The notes below the pieces were generated by a model. The model ran no database searches, had not been told where the DNA came from, and saw only the letters and a program-made list of their open reading frames with translations. Of a DNA stretch of 64,000 nucleotides, positions 26,798 to 34,002 are shown in pieces. The stretch is from Bradyrhizobium sediminis. GTDB lineage: Bacteria > Pseudomonadota > Alphaproteobacteria > Rhizobiales > Xanthobacteraceae. The stretch spans positions 5,490,209 through 5,554,208 of the forward strand of contig NZ_CP076134.1 of NCBI RefSeq assembly GCF_018736085.1, in the 5' to 3' direction. Made by a program: the position numbers and the translations under genes. How positions within the stretch are numbered: the stretch's first letter is position 1; every line of letters starts with the position of its first letter.

Positions 26798-27880
26798 ATG
26801 ACTGGCCAGCGAGAGTCGCACACTCAGGCTCATGAGGAGAAGCCTGCCGGGATGCTCGGCGAGCGGCTCCGTCTTGTGTTCGACTGGTACAAGGGCATGG
26901 TCGACGAGCGCACGGGCCGGCTTCTGTATCTGTATGATCCTGAGAATGACGTCACCGTCGGCGACGGCGAACCCATTCGCGACATCGCGGCGATCTGGGA
27001 CGTGGAAGTGCTGAGCGCATTTCTTGGGCGAGACGACCTTTGCCCCCTGGTTCGGCGGTCCCTTGAGCACTTCAGCCGGCTCATCGTCGATCGAGATGGA
27101 TACGCGATCGTGGCGGCGAAAGAGGAGCGATCTTCGATCGCCCATAGCGCCTTCCTGGCTCTCGCGCTCGCTCGTTCCGAGCTTTCCGACAAGACACGGC
27201 AGCTTGCGCCGCTTATAGAGGGTATCCTCCGTCAGCAAAGGAAGGACGGCTCTTACAAGATCTTCTTTGGCGCCGAGTCGGATAGCGGCGAGGAACTGTA
27301 TCCTGCCGAGGCGATGCTGTCGCTGCTGGAAGCCTACCGGTTGACGAGGGATGCCCGGTACATCGACAGCGTCGAACGCAGCTTTTCACATTACAAGCAC
27401 GCGTACTATGACCGGGGTCGAGTACAGCCGGACTTCCTCGTGTTCTTTGCGAACTGGCAGTCGCAGGCGGGCCGATCGCTTTTCGAGGTTACGGCGAAGC
27501 CAAAAATGAAGGATCTGGTTCGCTCTTTCCTCTTCGAACTCCAGGATCAGGTGATCGCGAGCGGCTTCTACGATCGTGTGGCGCGCCGGCCGGAGGCGCA
27601 GGCGTGCGTCGAAGTCGCCTGCGCCCTGGAAGGGCTCGCCGACACGTACGCGGTCGCCGCCTCAAGCCAGGACCGGCGGACGGAGGGCTATCGGCAGCGC
27701 ATCCTGACGGCGCTTGAATTTCTCATGCGCGCTCAGCGGACGACCGCTTGCACCGCCAGAGAGCGAGGCGGCTTTGGCGGCTCGCTTGCAGTTCGCGAGC
27801 AGCGGATTGACGTGACCGGCCACGTGGCGAGTGGATTCATGAAGAGCGTCGAGAACGGAATCGACGCGGCAGCTGCATGA
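26798..27880 (+). CDS. Predicted alpha/alpha-toroid protein, unknown function
   Basis: 360 residues, no signal peptide or membrane helix. The pattern is a series of helical hairpins with the motifs DGYAIVAAKEERSSIAHSAFLALALA, LEGILRQQRKDGSYKIFFGAE, LYPAEAMLSLLEAYRLTRDARYIDSVERSF and EVACALEGLADTYAVA. The phrases RQQRKDGSY, YPAEAMLSLLEAY and DARYID resemble six-hairpin glycosidase, epimerase or squalene-cyclase-like toroids. I cannot name the family or substrate. Cotranscribed with the SAM synthetase (15-bp gap), so its role may involve a methylated or sugar-type substrate; that is inference. Confidence 0.6.
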   Translation: MTGQRESHTQAHEEKPAGMLGERLRLVFDWYKGMVDERTGRLLYLYDPENDVTVGDGEPIRDIAAIWDVEVLSAFLGRDDLCPLVRRSLEHFSRLIVDRDGYAIVAAKEERSSIAHSAFLALALARSELSDKTRQLAPLIEGILRQQRKDGSYKIFFGAESDSGEELYPAEAMLSLLEAYRLTRDARYIDSVERSFSHYKHAYYDRGRVQPDFLVFFANWQSQAGRSLFEVTAKPKMKDLVRSFLFELQDQVIASGFYDRVARRPEAQACVEVACALEGLADTYAVAASSQDRRTEGYRQRILTALEFLMRAQRTTACTARERGGFGGSLAVREQRIDVTGHVASGFMKSVENGIDAAAA

Positions 27881-27938
27881 TCATCGCTTCTCCAGACGGT
27901 TCGTTGCGCGAGATAGGGGCATGCCCGCCGCGCCGGCT

Positions 27939-28652
27939 TCAAGAATCCTGCTCCCCCGGAATGCCGTACTGCCCGCGCAGATTGACGTAGAGCACGGTGC
28001 AGATGATCTTCTGGGAAACGCCGGTCGTGGACTTTTCGAAGACGGTCAGATCCTGCCCGTTGGCCCCGGTGACCGGAGCAATGAGCCTTCCGCCAACGGC
28101 GAGTTGCTCCAGCAGCGGCGCGGGGATTTCCATACAGGCGGCGGTGAGAGCGATCCGATCATAGGGCTGCAGCTCGGGATAGCCCAAGCCGCCGTCGGCC
28201 AGCACCAGCACGACATCCCGGTAGCCCGCTCTTTCAAGATTGGCTTTGGCGTATTTGAAGGTCACGGGGTCGATTTCCATCGATACCACTTGGCCCTCCT
28301 CGCCCACTACCTCGCGCGCGACCGCTGCCCCGTAGCCAGAGCCCAAGCCTACTTCGAGAAACCTGTGGCCCTGGTCCAGTCCTAGCGGTTCGTAGAAGAG
28401 CGGGTAGCTGTGCGGACAGGAGATGGTCGCCGCGAGCCCGGGCAGCGGCAAAGGCACCTCAAGATAGGCATAATCCCGATACGGCCGCGGAATAAAATCC
28501 TCCCGCGGCACCTTCAACAACGCCTTTTTGATGAGTTCGGATTTGAGCAGGCCCTGTTTGATGAGCGAGGCGACTTTCTCGCGGCGCTCCCGGGCAAAAT
28601 CCGCCTTGCTCTTGCTCGGCTTCCTGGGAGAGGGAATCTGCCAGCCATTCAT
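27939..28652 (-). CDS. pcm: Protein-L-isoaspartate O-methyltransferase
   Basis: 237 residues. Repairs isoaspartyl damage in aged proteins using SAM. The N-terminal helical part REKVASLIKQGLLKSELIKKALLKVPREDFIPRPYRDYAY matches PCMT, SAM motif I is FLEVGLGSGYGAAVAREV, and the acidic motif post I is VVSMEID. The substrate loop is TISCPHSYPL, a variant of the usual TISAPHM. It carries an N-terminal extension of about 20 Lys/Arg-rich residues. Encoded 16 bp downstream of a DJ-1/PfpI gene on the same strand, forming a protein-repair pair; the SAM synthetase needed for its cofactor is two genes away. Confidence 0.88.
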   Translation of the reverse strand: MNGWQIPSPRKPSKSKADFARERREKVASLIKQGLLKSELIKKALLKVPREDFIPRPYRDYAYLEVPLPLPGLAATISCPHSYPLFYEPLGLDQGHRFLEVGLGSGYGAAVAREVVGEEGQVVSMEIDPVTFKYAKANLERAGYRDVVLVLADGGLGYPELQPYDRIALTAACMEIPAPLLEQLAVGGRLIAPVTGANGQDLTVFEKSTTGVSQKIICTVLYVNLRGQYGIPGEQDS

Positions 28653-28668
28653 GGTCTCGCCCCCGGAC

Positions 28669-29178
28669 TCAGCGCGACAGTCTCGTGATCGTGAAGATCG
28701 CCTGAATGAAGGCGGGAAGGTCGGCCGGCCGGCGCGAGGTCACGAGATTACCGTCTACGACCACCTCGCGGTCCAGATAGTTCGCTCCTGCGGCCTCCAA
28801 CTCTCGTCGCACCGCACGATAGCAGGTGGCGGTGCGGCCCGCCATGAGGCCGGTAGCGATCAGGAGCTGCGGCCCATGGCAGATCGCTGCCACGGGCTTG
28901 TCGGCTCGAAGGAAATGCTGGGCGATGGCCACCGCCTCGGGGAGGTTCCGGAGGCTCGCCGGCGCTTCGCCGCCGGGTAACAGCAGCAGGTCGTAGTCCT
29001 CCGGCCGCACCGCGCTGAGGGTGAGGTCCGCACTCACCCTGTGCCCGTGCTTGCCGGTGATAAGCCGCTGCTGCGGTGCGGCGATGTCCACCTCCACCCC
29101 TTTTGCCAGCAACTGTTGCCGCGGCTCGGCGAGTTCGCTGTCTTCGAAGCGATCGGAGCTGACGATCAGGGCTCGCAC
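28669..29178 (-). CDS. DJ-1/PfpI family protein (putative deglycase/chaperone)
   Basis: 169 residues, the normal PfpI size. Flavodoxin-like fold: MRALIVSSDRFEDSEL with the conserved Glu15, LLLLPGGEAPASLR, and the nucleophile elbow AAICHGPQLLIATGLMAGR with Cys100-His101. The Glu-Cys-His arrangement is intact. Family members act as glyoxalase III, protein deglycase, protease or chaperone; sequence alone does not separate these. First gene of a two-gene operon with pcm. A FixK-type box lies 145 bp upstream (29323-29336), shared with the divergent Mth938-like gene. Confidence 0.85.
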   Translation of the reverse strand: MRALIVSSDRFEDSELAEPRQQLLAKGVEVDIAAPQQRLITGKHGHRVSADLTLSAVRPEDYDLLLLPGGEAPASLRNLPEAVAIAQHFLRADKPVAAICHGPQLLIATGLMAGRTATCYRAVRRELEAAGANYLDREVVVDGNLVTSRRPADLPAFIQAIFTITRLSR

Positions 29179-29322
29179 GCGCTCCTCCCGCTATTCCGCC
29201 TCGAAGGCCTCAGATGCCAAAAGCCTGCCGCCCCGTCTTGGGAGCAGGCGGGCGTTCCATGCTGCATTTCTGGGTCCTTCCCGAAGAGCGCATCAGCCCT
29301 ACCATTCGGCTATATGAGCCGC

Positions 29323-29336
29323 TTGATCCCTGTCAA
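29323..29336. promoter_or_regulatory. FixK/FNR-type box between DJ-1 and Mth938-like genes
   Basis: TTGATCCCTGTCAA fits TTGA-N6-TCAA. It lies in the divergent intergenic region, 145 bp before the DJ-1 start and about 114 bp before the Mth938-like start, so it could act on either side. Confidence 0.55.
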
Positions 29337-29449
29337 AGAGCCAGATGCCAGTCGTGGCTATAAGAATTGTTTCATTCCCGTCAGTAAACGCCATGGATGT
29401 TTGCGCCATGTCCGAAGCATCGCCCATCTCCATCGCCGCCGAGGCGAAG

Positions 29450-29812
29450 ATGCACTCTCCACGCATCACGACCATTGCCTGGGGCAGGATCGAGGTCGAA
29501 GGTGTTGGGACGTTCAGAGATGCCAAGCTCTTTCCCGGCGGTGCCCGGGAGTGGGATTGGCGCGAGACCGGGACAGAACACGCGCCTGGTATTCAGCCTG
29601 CCGATGTACGCGAACTATTGGATCACGGCGCCACGACCATCGTGCTGTCACAAGGTATGTTGAAGCGGCTGGGCATCTGTCACGCGACGCTTGCGCTGCT
29701 GAAGCGGCAAGGCGTGCGCGTGCATGTGCTGCCGACGCAGGATGCCGTCGACATCTATAACGACTTGCGCAAGACAGAGCAGGTCGCAGGGCTATTCCAC
29801 ACGACCTGTTAG
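29450..29812 (+). CDS. Mth938/NDUFAF3-like domain protein
   Basis: About 120 residues from the ATG at 29450, which has GAGG 5 bases before it; upstream ATGs at 29345, 29393 and 29408 are in frame. Contains RITTIAWGRIEVEGVGTFRDAKLFPGGAREWDW, then IQPADVRELLDHGATTIVLSQGMLKRL and QGVRVHVLPTQDAVDIYNDL. These match the Mth938-like (DUF498) fold. Distant relatives assist assembly of respiratory complex I in mitochondria, but the free-standing bacterial forms have no defined function. FixK-type box upstream. Confidence 0.75.
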   Translation: MHSPRITTIAWGRIEVEGVGTFRDAKLFPGGAREWDWRETGTEHAPGIQPADVRELLDHGATTIVLSQGMLKRLGICHATLALLKRQGVRVHVLPTQDAVDIYNDLRKTEQVAGLFHTTC

Positions 29813-29823
29813 CGGCGCGGTCG

Positions 29824-30042
29824 TCAGTCGCCCTGACAGCGCGGGCAGTAATAAGCGGTGCGGCCGCCGACCTTGAAAATCTTCAGGGGTGACCGGCAGC
29901 GCGGGCAACGCCCTTGTTTATGGCGCTCTGGCAAGAGGGACCTTTCGGCATGCCACGAAGTCCGCAAGATGCTTATCGGAGAAGAACGAGCCTTGGCGTT
30001 TTTCAAGTCAGTTTCCAGCCCCTTTTGTTGAATTGAACGCAT
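29824..30042 (-). pseudogene. C-terminal zinc-finger remnant of a Fpg-like DNA glycosylase
   Basis: The readable part is the C-terminal finger: ERHKQGRCPRCRSPLKIFKV followed by GGRTAYYCPRCQGD. This is the four-cysteine zinc finger that ends formamidopyrimidine-DNA glycosylases (about 270 residues in full). Everything upstream of this finger is missing; the sequence runs into the 3' end of the FMN reductase gene, which overlaps it in another frame. It is therefore a 3' fragment, not an active glycosylase. A free-standing finger protein cannot be ruled out. Confidence 0.55.
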
Positions 30043-30581
30043 GCCGCAAGACGGACGACATTCTTACCAACGAGTCGATGGTCAACCGCCTGCCATCCTG
30101 CTTCACTCCGCGACGCCATGTACTTGTTCTTGAAAAAGGCACAGTATGGCGGCACGAGCATCCCCATGTGTACGAGCGGTGAGAGGATGCTTGTTACCGC
30201 CTGGTTCCCGCCGTCCTCGTCACAATGGGCTAGTACTCCGACTACCTTCCCCTCTAGCTCGCATGTGTCCTGCTCAAGCGAGGTTAGCCAGTCGATGAAG
30301 CATTTCATGAGGGCGCTCATGTTGAACCAATGGACGGGCGTCGCGAAGACGAAGCCGTCGGCGGTACTCATACTGTCGAACGTACTTTGAAGTGAGGTTG
30401 GGATGTTCGTGAATGAACCGTCGTGGAACTCTTTCACAATGTCGACCAAGTGGATGACCGCCGTATTGGGAGTCTCGCCAAGCTCCGCAATTTCTTCCGC
30501 CGCCGCTCGGAGTGATTCAGACAGAAGTGTGGCAACGGCGCCCGTCTTGGCGGGAGCCCCATTAAAGCCGAGGATTTTCAT
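30003..30581 (-). CDS. NADPH-dependent FMN reductase / flavodoxin-fold protein
   Basis: 192 residues from the ATG at 30581. Flavodoxin-like fold: MKILGFNGAPAKTGAVATLLSESLRAA is the FMN phosphate loop region, FVFATPVHWFNMSALMKCFIDWL is the isoalloxazine-binding segment, and GKVVGVLAHCDEDGGNQAVTSIL is the third conserved block. These are typical of the flavodoxin/NADPH-dependent FMN reductase group that reduces flavins or quinones. The 3' end overlaps a Fpg-finger remnant and the last about 20 residues may not be native. Confidence 0.82.
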   Translation of the reverse strand: MKILGFNGAPAKTGAVATLLSESLRAAAEEIAELGETPNTAVIHLVDIVKEFHDGSFTNIPTSLQSTFDSMSTADGFVFATPVHWFNMSALMKCFIDWLTSLEQDTCELEGKVVGVLAHCDEDGGNQAVTSILSPLVHMGMLVPPYCAFFKNKYMASRSEAGWQAVDHRLVGKNVVRLAACVQFNKRGWKLT

Positions 30582-30639
30582 GTATACATCCCAATACAGT
30601 GTCGGCGGCATCCTGTAGCATGACAAAAAAGCGAAACTC

Positions 30640-30943
30640 GTGTCTCACATCCGCTTTGGCCCAGAACGGGAGCATCTTGCGCAGGAAGATTTTCATGGTC
30701 ACCGGCCAGACGCCATAAGAGGCCAGCAGCCAATCCTTGTTTCGCAGGCATCGCGCGCTGCATGGTGCAACCGGGTAAGCGATGGCGATCAGCATCACAG
30801 TCGCGCAGAACCTGCGTTGATTTGCGACCGTCGTGGGGGACATAGCCGTAACACGTAAAATCGCTGCGCTTTGCCAGATCAATCCCAAGCTCTTCAGAGT
30901 AGAGAGGGCTTCGCTCCAATGCGCGGCGCGTCGTCTCCGCCGA
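30640..30943 (-). pseudogene. Frameshifted remnant of an HhH (endonuclease III-like) protein
   Basis: Two frames carry matching pieces. The first (about 30940 to 30790) reads RRALERSPLYSEELGIDLAK, with a short deletion and then GRKSTQVLRDCDA. The second frame (about 30732 to 30648) reads LLASYGVWPVTMKIFLRKML followed by PFWAKAD, a recognisable helix-hairpin-helix (GVGPVTxxIFLREL) region. I read these as one decayed gene of the HhH-GPD-like proteins seen in Bradyrhizobium. Assignment rests on motif memory only. Confidence 0.5.
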
Positions 30944-31166
30944 CCGTGGTGGCCGCAAGCAGCGCGATCCCGATCGAACAAGTGCCTGGCTGATCATCTA
31001 AGCCCACGCTTTCAGCATAGAGTTTGGTCCGCTCTGCCGTTACCATGTGGCTTACTTCGACCGAAAGTCGCCTCACCCTCCGGATCGCCCCGTTCCGAGC
31101 GACCTGGTGCCAATCGGCACTGTAGGTTTGACGCCTAGACCTTCGCGCCTGCGCAGAAGGCGAGCG

Positions 31167-31180
31167 TTGATCTCCGTCAA
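31167..31180 (+). promoter_or_regulatory. FixK/FNR-type box
   Basis: TTGATCTCCGTCAA fits TTGA-N6-TCAA. Its centre is about 92 bp upstream of the small signal-peptide gene at 31265. Third box of this kind in the island. Confidence 0.55.
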
Positions 31181-31264
31181 AGGCGTGGTGGTGCATGCCG
31201 ATGGCACCGAGGTGATGCGGCAAACGGTCACTTGACGTGAAGACCCGCTTCGAGGGGAAACCGC

Positions 31265-31447
31265 ATGCGCAGGTTCGCTTTGTTGTCCGCTGTCGCGGCG
31301 CTTCTGTCGGTCGGGATGGTCCTGCCCAGCAGTGCTGAGGCGGCTGCTATCGAATGGGCGAGACGGGATACCACTGGTATCGCTATTGCTTTGGCCGAGC
31401 CATACATTTTGGAATTCTCTGAGCTTGTAGGCCAGCACCGGCGGTGA
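31265..31447 (+). pseudogene. Frameshifted small secreted protein
   Basis: 60 codons. The signal peptide is good (MRRFALLSAVAALLSVGMVLPSSAEA). After it, the annotated frame reads without sense, while the neighbouring frame reads CYRMGETGYHWYRYCFGRAIH and stops. That Tyr/Cys/Trp-rich sequence is the typical mature part of a family of small secreted Bradyrhizobium proteins, so a 1-nt indel near 31335 has shifted the frame, or there is a sequencing error there. FixK-type box upstream. Confidence 0.6.
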
Positions 31448-31509
31448 AAAATGCAGCCTGCACGGTATGCATGCGATGGACGGTCGGCACTTCTGCAGGA
31501 GGCCACGTG

Positions 31510-31854
31510 ATGGCAAGGCGCACACGAAAGAGGCCCTTGAAACATGCAGGGCTGAACAGGACAGCGGTCGCCCCGAATGAAGCGACTGCCCCAGCGCGAA
31601 AGCGCAGCGAAGCACCCCTGGTCGCGCCATTTTATGTCGCGGTCGATCGCCAATTGAAATCGGGACACGAAACCTATGAGGCAGCTGAGAAGGCCGCCGT
31701 GGCGGTCAAAAAGCGGTATCCACGGCTTCATGTGACTGTGTACGAGGCCAAAGTTCACCAGCACACTGTCATTGAGCCGCCAAAACCGGCAAATTTCCAC
31801 AACAATAAACTCTCTGCGCAAGGAACCCGGAACGCCCTCAGACGTTGCCAATAG
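31510..31854 (+). CDS. Small basic hypothetical protein upstream of the Clp1-like kinase
   Basis: 114 residues from the ATG at 31510, with GGAGG 8 bases before it. Starts MARRTRKRPLKHAGLNRTAV (strongly basic), then a compact domain FYVAVDRQLKSGHETYEAAEKAAVAVKKRYPRLHVTVYEAKVHQHTVIE. That middle part has the look of a short beta-alpha-beta DUF2188-like fold. It ends 13 bp before the kinase start, so it is probably cotranscribed with it. No named family recognised. A basic N-terminus would suit RNA or DNA binding (inference). Confidence 0.6.
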   Translation: MARRTRKRPLKHAGLNRTAVAPNEATAPARKRSEAPLVAPFYVAVDRQLKSGHETYEAAEKAAVAVKKRYPRLHVTVYEAKVHQHTVIEPPKPANFHNNKLSAQGTRNALRRCQ

Positions 31855-31867
31855 CTGGAGTGAAGCA

Positions 31868-32863
31868 TTGATTGCGGACTCAGATCGCAAACTCCATGTG
31901 CCGCTAGATTGGGAGGCGGCTGCCGCCGAAATATTTGAACGCCGCCTGCGCAAGGTCCTTGTCATCGGCGGCTCGGCCGCTGGGAAAAGCAGCTTCTGTC
32001 GGTACCTGGCCGAAGCGCTGCTTGCGCGTCCGGCCGACGTTGCCGTCGTCGATGCTGACATAGGACAGAGCAGTCTTGGTCCACCCACGACGGTAACCCT
32101 GGGCTATGTCACGTCACCGGTCGATTTTTCGACCGTGTCGCCCGCAGCCTTCTACTTCGTCGGCAGCACAGGTCCGATCGGACGCTTCTTGCCGCTTGTG
32201 ATCGGGACGGCCAGTCTTTCCCGTGAGGCGCATGCCACGTTCGTGATCATCGATACGACGGGGTTGGTCCATGGATCCGGCCGTGTCCTGAAGAACTACA
32301 AGATCGAAGCTGTTCGGCCGGATGCCATCGTGGCCATCGAAAGACGAAATGAGCTTGCGCCGATCCGCATGGCCAACCGGCATGTGCCAATCCTCAAGAT
32401 CAAACCTTCCGGCAGGGCGCATGGCAAGGATGACTACGAAAAGATCGAGGTGCGACGACGGTCATACGCGCGGCACTTTGCCGGAGCCGCGTCGGTGGAA
32501 CTCCCGTTCGGCTCGCTCACTTTCCAGCGCACTCTCCTGTTCTCCGGGACTCCGTTTGAACTCGACGGAGCGGTGCGTGCCGAGCGGAGCTCCGAAGGCA
32601 TTCTCATTGTCGGCACGCCACCCGCTCCGCCAACCGACAGCAAGCTGTTGCCAGCAGGCTTCGAGAGAAACCTCTTATGCGGAATTGCCGACGCGGCCGG
32701 CCGCTGTCTAGGACTCGGGATTATCGAACGCATTGACTTTGCGGCCGGCACAATAGCGCTCGTCACTCCGGTCGAGCGCGACAAGATTCAGATCATCCAG
32801 TTCGGCGATGTGTACGTAACGCCCGAAGGCGGCGAACTCGGACAAATCAAATGGGCCTGGTGA
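31868..32863 (+). CDS. Clp1/Grc3-like polynucleotide 5'-kinase family protein
   Basis: About 331 residues from the TTG at 31868, chosen because CTGGAG lies just upstream and the preceding gene ends at 31854; the frame is open further upstream without another good start. Walker A is GGSAAGKSS (34-42). It is followed by the Clp1/Grc3 signature VVDADIGQSSLGPPTTVTLG, then FVIIDTTGLVHGSG and the distal GLGIIERIDFAAGTIALVTPV. The family phosphorylates 5'-OH RNA or DNA ends; eukaryotic members act in tRNA splicing and rRNA processing. In bacteria such proteins are uncommon and uncharacterised. Neighbours are a basic small protein and a SinR-like protein. Confidence 0.75.
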   Translation: MIADSDRKLHVPLDWEAAAAEIFERRLRKVLVIGGSAAGKSSFCRYLAEALLARPADVAVVDADIGQSSLGPPTTVTLGYVTSPVDFSTVSPAAFYFVGSTGPIGRFLPLVIGTASLSREAHATFVIIDTTGLVHGSGRVLKNYKIEAVRPDAIVAIERRNELAPIRMANRHVPILKIKPSGRAHGKDDYEKIEVRRRSYARHFAGAASVELPFGSLTFQRTLLFSGTPFELDGAVRAERSSEGILIVGTPPAPPTDSKLLPAGFERNLLCGIADAAGRCLGLGIIERIDFAAGTIALVTPVERDKIQIIQFGDVYVTPEGGELGQIKWAW

Positions 32864-32947
32864 ATCAAGTGACCATGAACGATAATGAAAATCCACTGAC
32901 GCGTGTGTTCAAACGTTTGCCGGTGATATAGCCAAAAGGAGCCGCCG

Positions 32948-33241
32948 ATGCCCCTCTACATGATTGGATATGATTTGCATCCGTCGGAAGGGGAGAAGTA
33001 TGGCGACCTTTATACAGCGCTCGAGGCAATCGGAAGCGGTGGTTATTGGGATTGTCTTGATTCAACATGGCTGGTGATAACCGAAAAAACGCCGACCCAG
33101 ATAAGAGATGAACTAGAACGGTATTTAAAGGAGGGCGACCGGCTCCTCGTCATGCGCTATGGAGAAGGCGCCGCGTGGCATGGTTTCAAGGATGATTGCC
33201 AGACGTGGCTTGAGGACAACCTCAATGTTCAAAAGCCGTGA
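32948..33241 (+). CDS. SinR-family (Cas2-like fold) small protein
   Basis: 97 residues, ATG with AAAAGGAG 6 bases upstream. MPLYMIGYDLHPSEGEKYGDLYTALEAIG ... YWDCLDSTWLVITEKTPTQIRDELERYLKEGDRLLVMRYGEG matches the SinR family, ferredoxin-like proteins related to Cas2 and VapD. The LDSTWLV segment and the C-terminal W-rich part (AAWHGFKDDCQTWLEDNL) are diagnostic. Cas2/VapD relatives include metal-dependent ribonucleases, but whether SinR proteins cut RNA is not known. Follows the Clp1-like kinase by 84 bp on the same strand. There is no CRISPR array here. Confidence 0.75.
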   Translation: MPLYMIGYDLHPSEGEKYGDLYTALEAIGSGGYWDCLDSTWLVITEKTPTQIRDELERYLKEGDRLLVMRYGEGAAWHGFKDDCQTWLEDNLNVQKP

Positions 33242-33326
33242 GACGACGAAGCGTCCAGGGGTGATCTGTCAGGCGAAATAGACTGCATAAAGGCGCTGGC
33301 GAAACGAGCCCTAGTGACGCCCCCCA

Positions 33327-33587
33327 TCACGGAACGGAAGTCGGAGAAGATGATCTCGCCAGCTTCCAAGATCTGCGCAGATCCTGAACCGCTGTTCGCC
33401 ACAGCTGCGATCCTCTCCCGCCGAAGCGCAACACAAACCCTGGGTGATAGGTAGTTCGGACTGGCATGCCCTGAAAGCTGAGCGCCTGTTTGCGGGCATC
33501 CTCGATAGTGATCGAAGCGCCGAACAGCGAGGCTGCAGACTTTCCCAGTGCAATAATAAGCTTTGTTACCCGGGGAACCGGCGCCAC
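33327..33587 (-). pseudogene. C-terminal remnant of a uracil-DNA glycosylase family protein
   Basis: 86 codons read from a GTG. TKLIIALGKSAASLFGASI ... SFQGMPVRTTYHPGFVLRFGGRGSQLW is the C-terminal third of the UDG superfamily (family 4/5 type): VIALG strand, then the TYHPG loop that inserts into DNA. The N-terminal part, with the catalytic and 4Fe-4S motifs, is absent, and an in-frame stop lies just upstream. It is a broken gene. The unrelated longer frame on this strand (33229-33609) is not coding. Confidence 0.65.
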
Positions 33588-33700
33588 CGGAACATTTGAC
33601 GTAGATCAACGCCGCCGATCCTTTGATGGATATTAGTATGCAGTTTCGATCGTCCCAGTGAGGTACGGGGTTCCTTGCAGCCTATTGGCGGTGACATGCG

Positions 33701-33922
33701 ATGATTACATTTAATGTTGTCAAAGAGCAGCACGGCTGGGCCATCCGGATGGATAAGCGCATGATGACGCCCTTCTGGTCGAGAGAGTTAGCGATCCGAG
33801 AGGCGAACTGTCTGGCCCGCGCCATCCGCCGCCATGGCGAGTGCGCGGAAGTAGTTGTCGAGGGTGCCGTCCCGAGCGAGCCGCTTACGAAGACCACGGA
33901 CGCGAGATCCGTCTCGGCTTGA
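33701..33922 (+). CDS. DUF2188-like small protein
   Basis: 73 residues. MITFNVVKEQHGWAIRMDKRMMTPFWSRELAIREANCLARAIRRHG follows the DUF2188 pattern: a strand, GWAIR, and a helix rich in Ala and Arg. Such proteins are frequent on accessory islands of this group and have no known role. It lies 80 bp upstream of the large glucan synthase gene on the same strand, and could share its promoter. Confidence 0.65.
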   Translation: MITFNVVKEQHGWAIRMDKRMMTPFWSRELAIREANCLARAIRRHGECAEVVVEGAVPSEPLTKTTDARSVSA

Positions 33923-34002
33923 GGCCGCTCCTGAAGGATGGTGGGAGTGTGGGCCGCTGGCGTGGCCGGCGGCCAGGCCCACGTTGAAGGGGCCGCAAGA
34001 CG

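Noticed and set aside
30894..31223. 109-codon open frame on the - strand near the FixK-type box
   Set aside because: No domain or good ribosome-binding site; the stretch covers the end of the HhH remnant and a promoter region.
32948..33241. CRISPR-associated Cas2
   Set aside because: The fold is Cas2-like, but the sequence is SinR family and no CRISPR repeat array or other cas gene is present in the window.
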